Assembly (NCBI RefSeq): GCF_932526225.1
Contig: NC_064039.1
Span: 12,046,139 to 12,110,138 of the forward strand
Length of the DNA: 64,000 nucleotides
Direction of reading: 5' to 3'
Source of the DNA: Nematostella vectensis
Taxonomy: Eukaryota > Cnidaria > Anthozoa > Actiniaria > Edwardsiidae
The position numbers and the translations under genes are program-made. Positions 54,717-64,000 of this stretch are shown piece after piece. The number at the start of each line of letters is the position of its first letter. The first letter of the stretch is position 1. Below the pieces are notes generated by a model. It was not told the origin of the DNA. It worked only from the letters and a program-made list of their open reading frames with translations, and did no database searches.

Positions 54717-56337
54717 TAAGCCAGAATTATTCTAACGATCAGAGGGTTTTGAGCGCCATGTCCGTAGACACCAACCACCACTGCCGATCTATATTAGTTT
54801 GATATACTTTTTATAACATTTTATTACATATTACAAAATGAAAATATTAATCATGGAACGCTATTAGCTAGGGTTTTTGGCTTCATACGACCGAGTGGTT
54901 GGAATGGGACGCTTTGGCCCATAACTAGCATGGGGGTAGAGCGAGGCTCTCGCCTCGGAAACAATTGTGATAATTTTATTTTAAATAACATAGGGCCGTA
55001 ACGAAAAGATAAACAAATTATCCGAGTTGGCATGGTATAATTTATCAACGCACAACAGGGTATGAAAATCTCCCTCATCGGTAGCATTTTTTCCTGCTGA
55101 CGGGCCTATTAATCACAGCCGCGCTGGTTGAATTAAAGCTCTGTAACCCTTAATGTAATACTAAGGGAACTCATTGAAAAACATTTCTGGGGAGATTCAT
55201 GTGCACCACCTATTTGTGCTTACTAAATAAACAAAAACCTGTCATATTCGCATGTTAGCAAAAGGGATGTAAAAAAGGCCGCGTGGGGCCTGGGTTCCAG
55301 TTGGTTTTCCTTCTTCAAAGGTAGCTTTTTATAGCTTTTTTTATGTTTTTTGGCTCAGAATTCGATAGAAAACAGCTTAAATGATATAAATCGTTTTCAA
55401 AAAATGTGTATTTTTAACTTTTTTGTGTCTTGAAAAGGTATGAAAATCTTACAACAGGGTACCCACAACACTTAATATAAATAATTGCTCTTTATCTATG
55501 GATCCGCTAATGGTACCGGTGGGCACCGGTCTCAATCTACCATCCTCTAGGCTATATTTATACCAAGTTTGGTGCTTTTGTCCACTTGTGTATAGATTGA
55601 GCTCTTTTTTGTGCGCTAAGTGACCCGACTAATGGGTCACTTAGCGAAAGCAGGTTTAGCGCTATTTTGGCTACCTTGACATTTGATTGGATAAAAAGGG
55701 CATTCATTCCTGGGTTAGCGTTTATCTGCTTTCTAGGAACCAGGCCCAGGTAGCCCGTGTTTCCAGTCCAGGCCTCTTGTCAGATAAATATAATTTACAG
55801 GAGTACATATTTTTTTTCCATTTTTATTTTCATTACATATGCACAAATATATTTGTATGGTAATTTTGTAGCCTTAAAAACTACCGAAACGATTTGTATT
55901 TTCAAACAATTCCTTTTTTTAGTTCAACTTTAAAGTCCATGCAAATTTGCCAGTTTAAGTATACATCAGCCCATACACGCATGCAAACCTTTTCACCGGC
56001 TTTAGATTGTGTAGTTCCAGACAAAATCCATGCCCTCCCTCCCCATTGAGGGAGTCGGAGGTATGGCCCCCCACCCCTCTGAAATTTCCAGCCCCCTGGA
56101 AAAAAAATAAATACAGTAACTGTTAAGGAAAAGGGCATTTTACCCCCCCCCCCCCCTCCCCTCTGAAAATTTCTGGGCATTTGAGCCCCCCAAACCCCCC
56201 CGGAATTTCCAATCCCCTCAATGCATACCAAATGCTTTGAAAAAGATATCCTGCGCACCAACCCCCTCCCTCCCCCCCTCAAAAGTCAAATGGTTGGCCC
56301 CTGATTTTTCCTTTCCAGCTAGTGTAATAAGAAATCG
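54717..56337. other. Intergenic, repeat-rich, no gene
   Basis: No supportable gene. It contains the inverted copy of the 80-base repeat (55,522-55,599). At about 56,020-56,300 several C-runs lie inside an element-like stretch (CATGCCCTCCCTCCCC ... CCCTCAAAAGTC), probably another short C/G-run element. Minus-strand Gly-rich frames there are repeat translations. Confidence 0.5.
55522..55599 (-). repeat. Dispersed 80-bp repeat, inverted copy
   Basis: The reverse complement matches 49,265-49,345 over about 80 bases: CAATCTATACA, GGACAAAAGCACCAAACTTG, AGAGGATG and GAGACCGGT in the same order. The two copies are in opposite orientation on either side of the LTR element. Confidence 0.75.
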
Positions 56338-57399
56338 CCTGATACTCGGGCTACGGCCCAGGCGTCTCAAGTCAGACTAGTCAGCGCAACGAGCCATGGA
56401 AAGCTTTAGCGCTCGCGCAAAGGACCAAGGGAAGAACCTTCGGTCACGCATGTAATAAGTAAACTATCCGACACTGCATCCATTGTGTCTTCGCATAAGG
56501 TTGGGGATAAATTTGGCGATTCAACAATGGTCGCAGTGCGAATTGTACCAGGGTGGGAGGGAGGGCAGATGTAATGCCACCTTACCCCGCCCCGCCACCT
56601 CAGCACTCACTTTCTAATCACTCTGACCCTGGCATGCTTCCTCTGCTTCTGTAGTTAAGCACACTGTGGCAATTTATTCATGGTTGTAGATGTTATAAGC
56701 GCTGACCGTAATGTACGCAGCGAGAATAGTAAACTATCCGACACTGCATCCATTGTGTCATCGCATAAGAATGGGGATAAATTTGGCTCATTGTCGGTCT
56801 AGTCTCCTTTCACAGCACTGCCAACCGATGGATCCCTTTCTCCCAAACCAATATCTCCATGAGGCCATCGGTTACTGAGAGAAGGGGGGAGTGGTCCCCC
56901 TTCCCAGCTCAGCAATTTGTGAACCTAACCACCAACTGTCAAACTCCTAATTAATAACTCTATCTTCTCCCCATACCTAAAGGACATCCTAACACCCAGG
57001 TAGGCTTGTACTCCCTCACATATATTCACAACCCTAATTTGTATAGAGCGGTCTCAACTAATCAGGGGAATTGGTGATCGGTGAATTGGTGGGACTCGGT
57101 TACTACACGCTAACATACAAAAATCCCGACAGTATAGTATAGTTATACTTCACGGATTAATTGAAACCACTCTCACTCTTCCGCGTGGCATTCTCGAGAA
57201 CCCAAAGGAGCGAGGGGAGTTAAACCTGATACACCGTCTGGGTCCTCGAGCATATCTTTCATGGTTGTTTACATACAATCTGATACCCCCAAACCTAAAA
57301 TTCATACTTGCCATTTCACTGAGGATCATGCGCTCTTTTCCGCGATTCGTTACAAGCTGCCGGAAATGCAACGAAGCACCTCAATTCATTAGCATCCTG

Positions 57400-58470
57400 C
57401 CACGCGTTCAAGGGGCCCTAATGAGATTCAGACGCCAGACGTGCGGACGCCCCTGCAGGATTGAGGACCTTTGCCAACTGCACATAATACAGGGCCGTAT
57501 GGCGGTTGGACCAACCAATATGATCCATAATTTAGGAGAGGTAAGCGCCTGTCAAGGCGCGGGTGATTGCACACCCAGCTCTAAAGCCATGCAATGTCTC
57601 TCCCTCATCTGCTTTCAAGTCCTTTAAGTAGCCTTTTAGCCTCGCCTCAGCCGCGGATGAGGACAGAGGCGAATCTCGAACTCCGAGGTCTGGTGTAACC
57701 GTGCGAAAATGTTAACCTCTTGTTAAATTAATTCCTGTATCGCGCGCCACTTCCATGTATCGCTCTATACCTCGAGCGGGCATATCTCCAGCTGGGGATT
57801 TCTTCTCACCCCAAAGACATTTCCATCGCCATCTATGAGGGTTTTCCCCCAGATGTGATTAAAGAGGAACCCGTCGTTCTGAGGAAATCTCAAGATCTCT
57901 ACAACTTTCATTTGCCCCAGGTCGCCCGATATGTCTCCATTGAAGAAGGCCATTTTATTGTACGCCTTATTCATCTCGCTGTCTAAATGCAAAGATAATT
58001 GCGAGAGTTTGTCCACAAAGAAAGGCATAGCCTGCTTTGGGGATATTTTAGCTTGGAGTTGCTCTGCAGTTATCAACCTCAGGTAGTCTTTAAGCGACTT
58101 ATTCGCTGCCGGGTTGCCCAAACCTAACCGTTTATCCCATTCGCCGTCTCTTCCCATAGCGTGAAATATAGCCATTAGCTTTCCAATATAAGAGTCAACT
58201 GTCTAGTAAGATAGGTGGGTCTGGCAGCCACAGCCGAAGTACCCTTTCTTTCCGATAAACTGACAGGAGAGACGATGCACCTGAGATCTCCCATCTTTGT
58301 CTTTGAAGACCAAGAAGCGGCAAAGATCTCATGGCGTTAACGTTGCTATGGAAACGTATCCAGGGAGCGCCGCCAGGAACTCCTGTAGTTCGCATCTCAG
58401 AGTCCTCTTGTTTGTCATAACTGGTGGCCCTGTCAAAATCCCATATAACTGCTGCAGTCGTCTATCAACT
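57400..58470 (-). pseudogene. Tyrosine recombinase of the DIRS-like element, broken
   Basis: The SAM-like N-terminal part spans about 58,460-57,765 in two frames (DLCRFLVFKDKDGRSQVH, then MAIFHAMGRDGEWDKRLG and SPKQAMPFFVDKLSQLSLH, SGDLGQMKVVEILRFP). The catalytic C-terminal part at about 57,627-57,440 reads LHGFRAGCAITRAL, then IMDHIGWSNRHTALYYVQL, giving the HxxR, H/W and Tyr positions of the family. Stops interrupt it. Confidence 0.7.
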
Positions 58471-58820
58471 TTATGTACGTCCACGCTTATCTTCTTGACC
58501 GGGGCCTGGGGGAGACTCGCCTTCTATAGCCGCATTGCTGACAAAACCGGAAATCTTGATCATTGGCATGGGAACATACGGGGAATCTGACCGAGGGGGG
58601 AAATAATTTGGCTATAACCGGGAGGTCCTGTGCAGGGAGAAAGAGAAAATAGAGAACAGTAGTTGGGGAACATCCTCTTTTATTTACACATCGCGAGCCT
58701 ATTTGATTTATAAGAAACTTTGACAGCTTATGATGTCGTACTTGTCTCCTTTATCTAAATTACTAATCTCAATTACTCAATTACTGTTACGTTTATCAAG
58801 ATGGGCTCACAGTCCAAATT

Positions 58821-59879
58821 CTACGAGAAAAGCCCAGACGTCACCCTCGACCGCATGTCCCTCTGTCCAGCAGGGTAGAGTAAAGCTGAAGCATCCCCTC
58901 TCTCTGCCACTTTGCATTTCCTTCGGGAAAACCGTTGAATCAAGGGCCACCAAAATTCCCTTGGGTAGTTGTCGATGACTATAACTGTACACGATTGTGT
59001 GTAGCCTTTCAGGAACCTCGACACTGGGCCTATCAACGTACTCGGGGGAAAAACGTAAGGGCGCTTCATCTCTGTTGAGAACCGTGTCAGGTCCTGCGCA
59101 AACAAGTTTACTCCAAGCGAGCCCGGGGACGGGTATTGTGTGAAGTGCGGGAGGGTTCTTCCCGCCTTATCGGTCATGGTGTACGAATCTAGGGCCATGA
59201 GGTCACAGGAGTGTCCGCCGATGTCTCCTAACTGCTGTTGTACCAACTTCCACACTCTAGGTGCTAGTTTGCGATCCCCTACTGACAATCTACGCGATGG
59301 GGGGTCAGCTGGATTCAGGAGAGTCGGAACATAAGACATGCGGAGCTGTACATTCAACTGCATTGTCGGGAAGAACAGTTCTTTAAGAGCCACGTTGAAG
59401 GCGTGGCTGCGGCTCCCTTGTTTACTCCAAGCATAGACGACCGCTTTTTTATCCACCAACATGTCAACGCGTGCGTTTCTCAAATGACTGCAAAATTCGC
59501 GCACAACGTGATTGGCCGCTCTAGCTTCCTTGGTTGCGATGTCGAGGGACATTTCCTCCGCTGTCCAGTAGTCGGATGTCTCCAGGTGAGGGGTAAATGA
59601 TAAGGCGACTCCACCCTAACCAGTGAGAGAGGCGTCCGACGCCAGTTGCACCTGTATGTGTCTCTCATCAGGCCATGGCAGTGGTTCATCCCATCGTTCA
59701 AGGAATAGCCAGTGGCTTATTTCCTCTCTCAGGGCACCTTGAACCGGAACTGGCTTCATCTTACGTAAGCCTGACGCAATCGCCGCATTCATTCCCCTTG
59801 TAAAAAGTCTAGCAGCCGGGACAACCAGTGAGAATGATACGCACTTTCCCGAAATTCGTTGCAGAGTCTTAACTGACAC
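58821..59879 (-). pseudogene. RNase H region of the DIRS-like element, broken
   Basis: Two overlapping minus-strand frames. 59,879-59,616 ends with IQVQLASDASLTG (RNase H first Asp). 59,552-58,821 continues EARAANHVVREFCSHLRNAR, VDMLVDKKAVVYAWSKQG, SYVPTLLNPADPPSRRLS (last Asp region). The SDAS...VDN-like...NPADxxSR order is the DIRS/Gypsy RNase H signature. A frameshift lies near 59,600. Confidence 0.75.
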
Positions 59880-60069
59880 CCAGCGTTTGGAGGGCGTGTC
59901 TTTAATTAACTCAAGAAACTTCGTCTTTTTATCCTCTTTAAGATGAAAGACCTCTCTGCCTGAATCGGCAAGGAAACCCAGGATAAGGGACTACCTCTCT
60001 GGGCGTCAAGATGGACTTCGATAGTCCCAAGAAATATTCAAGCCGTACCAAGTGGAAGGCCACTAGGAA

Positions 60070-60660
60070 AATCGTCTACTGAGCCGCCGCCAAGTCTCGC
60101 TGTTGAGTAGTACCTAGGCGCTCATATGCTCCCGATCCAGGCGGTATCTGCAATTGGCCATTGTGTCTGTCATCGATGTACAGTAGACACAGGATCCCGA
60201 GGGATCTGAAGTAATTAGATGCCAAAAGTCCCTTGGTGTGGTACACATATGGTGAGATCTTCCAACCAAACGGGATCGTGTTGTATACAAAATACCACCC
60301 ACTGGATGCCAAAGAAGCGGCGACTGGCCTCGGTTAAGAGGAGGTGATCGTAACCGGATTTGTCGTCGAGAACCGTCTAAAAGGCATCCTCGGAGACATA
60401 GCGGGGTAGATCTATGATTCTATCTAGTGAAAAAGGCCTTCCCCTTTAAATGTCCCCCTAAAGTGCCGAAAATACGGGAAAATAGATACTTTTCCCGAGA
60501 TCCATTGCAAGACCTCGTCACGGCGTTCAGGTGGGGCGTTTTTAGCAGTTTTTTTTTCCCAGTGCCCAAAATGCTCATGCAATTCTCCGGCCACGAAAGT
60601 CTTCGACTTTGCCCATGGCCTCCCTTTTTTCCACCAAGGTAGCTGTTTGCGCCATCTTAG
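60070..60660 (-). pseudogene. Reverse transcriptase of the DIRS-like element, broken
   Basis: The N-terminal part on the minus strand reads HFGHWEKKTAKN...DEVLQWISGKVSIFP (about 60,590-60,430). The palm is in a second frame (60,312-60,076): GWYFVYNTIPFGWKISPYVY followed by CLLYIDDRH, the YIDD-R/H form typical of DIRS. Stops and shifts separate the parts, so no functional RT is encoded. Confidence 0.7.
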
Positions 60661-61126
60661 CGTCAGCAGCCACCTCTCTGCTGGCTAACAAGGGGCTTCC
60701 TTCAAAATTTATCCACCGTATATGGTTATTCTTATTTTGCTTTTTTTTCCATTATGCACAATCAAAGTCGTTGTTTTTTTTCCCACAACCAGAATGTAAC
60801 CTACACCACACAAAAGAGTGGAGAAAAAAAAATAAATGGGCGGAAAACCCCGTACCAGCCAGCAGAGAGACGGCAATTCTGACCCAGTATTACCGGGAGG
60901 CTTTTTTGTAGCCATTTTTCAAAACTCCCATCTCTCCGTGGCTCCAAAAATCTAGCCTAAGAGACTATAAATTATGTGTGGGTTTGTTTGTTTGTTGTCG
61001 TTGACTAGAAAACCTTGGCTTAATGGTGTTATATACTGATATACCCACCCAAACAGATATTTTTCTTTTGTCTTTGTTCTGCTTTATTACTTTACACACG
61101 ATTTAAGTAAGTATATTAGATACATA

Positions 61127-61363
61127 TCATCGGTCGGCGTTAATCAGGATGTTCTGTGGACCCTCTCTGGGGGGCTGGTTTGGGCCCCGGCGTTGCGCCC
61201 TCCTCCGTTCCATACACCTAGATATGAAATGCCCTGTCTTGTTGCAATAGTAGCATCGAGCCGCACCAGGGCTCTCGTTTCTTCTTGTCTGTTCTCTGGA
61301 TGGTCCCGGACGATAAGAGTCCTGAAACCTTTGCCAATTGCGTTTCCCTATTGCTTTTTCCAC
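61127..61363 (-). pseudogene. Gag zinc-knuckle fragment of the DIRS-like element
   Basis: Contains CYYCNKTGHFISRC, a CX2CX4HX4C knuckle, in a basic Arg-rich context (RNWQRFQDSYRP before, RRRAQRRGPN after). Opens the element's coding region on the minus strand; the upstream gag is not readable. Confidence 0.7.
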
Positions 61364-61936
61364 TTTGGCGACCGCATCAAAGGCAACTTAATGGTCTTTA
61401 TCACCAAGGAGCCTCAGCATAAATCGTAAGTGCTCTTTGGGATACTAAGAGAGATAGCGGAAAGGCTTTTATCGTTCCCTTTGAAGTATATACCGGGAAG
61501 CGAAAAAAAAGTAGTTTTATTTTTTCTCTGCAACTTTTGAAAAATAAAATCACCTGATACTCGGGCTACACTCTTTTTTTATAAGGTCGTCTAATTTTTA
61601 GTTAAGGTTGGACCGTCCTTATCTTTGGAGCGTTTGACAATGAGGCTGAAAAATGGGTGTTCTTAAAAAATACTATACTTCATGAAGTCATGAAGTGTTA
61701 GAAAAAAAATTACACATATTGAGCCCCTGACACATAATAAAATAACAATGATGTTGTTATTATTATAAACAAATTGATTATGTATTTTAAAACTCATCAC
61801 AACAACAAAACAACTTTGCTTTTATCTGAGCCTCGGCATGTTCTTGAAATTTGGTGAACTCTCAAGCTGGACCTTCTTATAAAAGAGGTTGTTATAAAAA
61901 TAAGGTTAGCTCTGGGAGTAAAAGCACATTTCACCC

Positions 61937-61959
61937 CCCTTCCCCCCCCACCCCCCCCC

Positions 61960-61990
<31 letters not shown>

Positions 61991-61998
61991 ACACACAC
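61937..61998 (+). repeat. Poly-C followed by (CA)n microsatellite
   Basis: A C-rich run of about 40 bases followed by about 12 CA dinucleotides. Prone to length error in sequencing. Confidence 0.95.
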
Positions 61999-62349
61999 AA
62001 ACGCCTGCTTCACCGAGCAGTTATTTATGGTGTGCTATGACCAGGAAGTGACAAGAGCGCGCCACATTCCTGACCTGATAAGCATCACAAATATGTAGCG
62101 GACGCACCACCAGAAACCACCTTGTACCACGTAATTTAGAATATATCTCATAGAACATTATTTACACAATGGCTTTAAATAAATAGAGAATACTACATGG
62201 AAAGTGCGCGAGTACGAAAGTACGGTTTTTATTCACGAGTTGTACATTTTTTACAATTTATAATAAGCTTATTACTTTTAAGTAATAAAATGTTAAAACA
62301 TTCTATTAGACTTGGCTGCAGTGGCTCCGATGTTTGTGCTGTTCGACGG

Positions 62350-62823
62350 TTCAGTTGCCCGCGATGATTCTAGATACTAAAATAGATACTTATCAGAAAC
62401 TAAAAAGATACTAAACAGAAACTAATAGCAAGGGGGGAAGTTGTTGATATAACAAAAAATATTCAAAATTACTTATTTTTTGCATAGAATTAGAGAGTAC
62501 GGCTGGAAATAGGTCAACATATTTTACAGCGATTTTCCCGCTATTTAGCGGATATCACTAGCGTGAAATAATCAAAAGGCGGTCGATCGACCGCGTTGAT
62601 CCTAGAACCTAAAATTTCTAACCTAAACAGAAACTAATTGCAAGGGGGGGTAGTTGTTAATAACAAAAAAAAAATCAAAATTACCAATTACCTATTTTCT
62701 GCATAGAATAACAGAGTAGGGCTGGAAATACGTCAAAAAAATTTACAGCGATTGTTTGCCCTATTTAGCAGATTTAGGCTAAATTTTTATTTCAGCATCT
62801 CTAACGTTAAATATTCAAAAGGC
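62350..62823 (+). repeat. Degenerate direct duplication of about 235 bp
   Basis: The first copy at about 62,360-62,580 and second at about 62,600-62,823 share, in order: AAACAGAAACTAAT, GCAAGGGGGG, GTTGTT, TTTGCATAGAAT/TTCTGCATAGAAT, GGCTGGAAATA, TTTACAGCGATT, CTATTTAGC, and TCAAAAGGCG. Origin unknown. Confidence 0.8.
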
Positions 62824-63409
62824 GTTCCTACACATAGCTTAATACAACTGAATAAATAATATTTTGGATTTTGTTCGTATATATAGAATCTGTGTAGGAA
62901 CATTTTTTTCTTTCTTTATTTTTCTTTCTTTATTATAATTTTTCTTTTTGTTTAAACAGATCAGAAACTGGTCCATAAAATTATGCCGATTATTATTACA
63001 AAGAATCACAAATGTACATATAATTCTTAAACTAATGCAAAACAATACTAGATTCCTTAAAACAAAACACAAACTCGGTCAACTCTCAATCCGAATTCCC
63101 TGGATAACTCGTTGTCCTCGCTTTTACCTCGTGAATCCTGATAACACATGTCAATCAAATAATAACAAATAATATCCGAGTTATCTACAAACGTCATAAC
63201 TTCTCGAGATAGCATTAATATCTGACCTAATTAACTGACCCTAAAAACACAATATATTCCTCCCCCCTTATGATTTTTCTCTCTCTACATGTTATCTACA
63301 AATTGCATGCTTAGTTGGACGTGTTCGAAGGTTATACCCCCCTTTTGCGTGGTGGTTCATTCTGTTGAATGTTATCATTGTCATTGACACTCGATGATTT
63401 CTCATTTGA

Positions 63410-63835
63410 CGGGGGGGGGGGGGGGGGGGTCTGCATGTCGGTAGTCAGTTAAAATTTTCATAATTAGTCGGTAGTCGGTAAGAATTATCGGTCTTTGTCG
63501 GTAGTCGGTGAATCTAAGGTTGTATTCGCTCTTTTACCAGATTCCTTGTATAAACAAGATTAAACATTATTTAAGATTGATTAGTAATTAATAACTTATT
63601 GGTAATAAATTTATTATGGATTAATAATTAACTGAAAAGTTTGATGCAACAGGAAATACAAAGGGCAGATTCTGAAATGACCGAATTTATATACCGGAAA
63701 TAATAAAATGTCGGTAGTCGGCAAATATCTATTTTTGTCGCTAGTCAACAGTTTTTTTTTTCATATTTTGTCGGTAGTCAGTTACTTTTTAAGCCGTTTT
63801 TCGCTAGTCGGTTAACCCCACCCAGACCCTGATTT
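63410..63835. repeat. GTCGGTAGTCGGT-rich element
   Basis: At least seven copies of a GTCGGTAGTC(A/G)GT word (also GTCGCTAGTC) spaced irregularly, between a G-run with GGTCTGCATG on the left and ACCCAGACCCTG on the right, a weak inverted pair. Probably a non-autonomous repeat with internal subrepeats. Confidence 0.55.
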
Positions 63836-64000
63836 GAAGACTCTTGATCGTCACTTTCCTCGTCGCTCTCTTCAAGACGCATTTTTGTTTGTTTATTTAT
63901 TTAATATAACATACCTATCATACTATTATGTATATTATTGTATATATACTTATGATAAGAGTGGTTGTCAAAAACCCGTGAAATACTATTTAGTTTATTT

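Larger units (their letters stand above)
56338..61568 (-). mobile_element. Tyrosine-recombinase retrotransposon (DIRS/PAT-like), degenerate
   Basis: Reading on the minus strand, gag zinc knuckle, RT with YIDD, RNase H and a tyrosine recombinase follow each other, the order of the DIRS superfamily. The word CCTGATACTCGGGCTAC is a direct repeat at 56,338-56,355 and about 61,552-61,568. A second direct pair, GTAAACTATCCGACACTGCA..., occurs at 56,458 and 56,727. This arrangement suggests split direct repeats (PAT type) rather than inverted DIRS1 ends. Many stops and frameshifts; not intact. Confidence 0.75.
61569..64000. other. Repeat-derived terminal region, no gene
   Basis: No supportable gene. 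It holds a poly-C/(CA)n tract, a 240-bp direct duplication and a GTCGGTAGTC repeat element (listed separately), otherwise AT-rich DNA. Confidence 0.5.

Noticed and set aside
61797-62051. Gly-rich (minus) and Pro-rich (plus) frames
   Set aside because: Translations of the poly-C/(CA)n tract.
1-64000. tRNA, rRNA or other structural RNA genes
   Set aside because: I looked for T-loop words and other conserved motifs by eye and found none convincing; a covariance search could not be run.

Overview
This is a gene-bearing stretch of an animal nuclear genome, most likely a cnidarian and probably a sea anemone close to Nematostella. The evidence is spliced, introned metazoan genes (a mitochondrial-type GPAT, complexin, POMK, TRAF6), AT-rich intergenic DNA, and a transposon load of Penelope, DIRS/PAT-like, Gypsy and short C/G-run inverted-repeat elements. 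The species call is inference; nothing in the window proves it. Exon models were built by hand from open frames, GT/AG splice sites and intron phase.

Layout. (1) 0.5-5.8 kb, minus strand: an eight-exon gene for a secreted low-complexity 'block' protein, every intron in phase 1, family not recognised. (2) 6.8-23.1 kb, plus strand: a 28-exon, 909-residue glycerol-3-phosphate acyltransferase (GPAM/GPAT1 type). Its introns hold six separate minisatellites, one of which has amplified an exon end together with its splice donor, plus a long-inverted-repeat transposon. (3) 24.3-24.9 kb: a broken fragment of a repeated anthozoan gene family. (4) 25.6-26.8 kb, plus: a complexin-like gene with its whole coding region in one exon and a cysteine-cluster tail. 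(5) 27.7-29.2 kb, minus: POMK in two exons, followed by a dead LINE fragment. (6) 31.1-33.2 kb, plus: a small secreted cysteine-rich protein with a triplicated splice acceptor. (7) 33.2-39.9 kb: about 6.7 kb without a supportable gene. (8) 39.9-49.1 kb, minus: TRAF6, seven coding exons. Its fourth intron carries a Penelope-like element with an intact reverse transcriptase/GIY-YIG frame and a hammerhead-ribozyme-like core. (9) 49.6-50.3 kb: a small hypothetical gene. (10) 50.5-54.7 kb: a complete Gypsy-type LTR retrotransposon with a 5-bp target duplication but broken frames. (11) 56.3-61.6 kb, minus: a degenerate tyrosine-recombinase retrotransposon (gag zinc knuckle, RT, RNase H, recombinase). 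(12) 61.6-64 kb: microsatellite and repeat-derived DNA.

The host genes are functionally unrelated (lipid synthesis, exocytosis, dystroglycan glycosylation, innate signalling, secretion), as expected of an ordinary animal gene neighbourhood. The more unusual material is how repeats interact with exon boundaries in the GPAT and secreted-protein genes, and the ribozyme-like core in the Penelope element.
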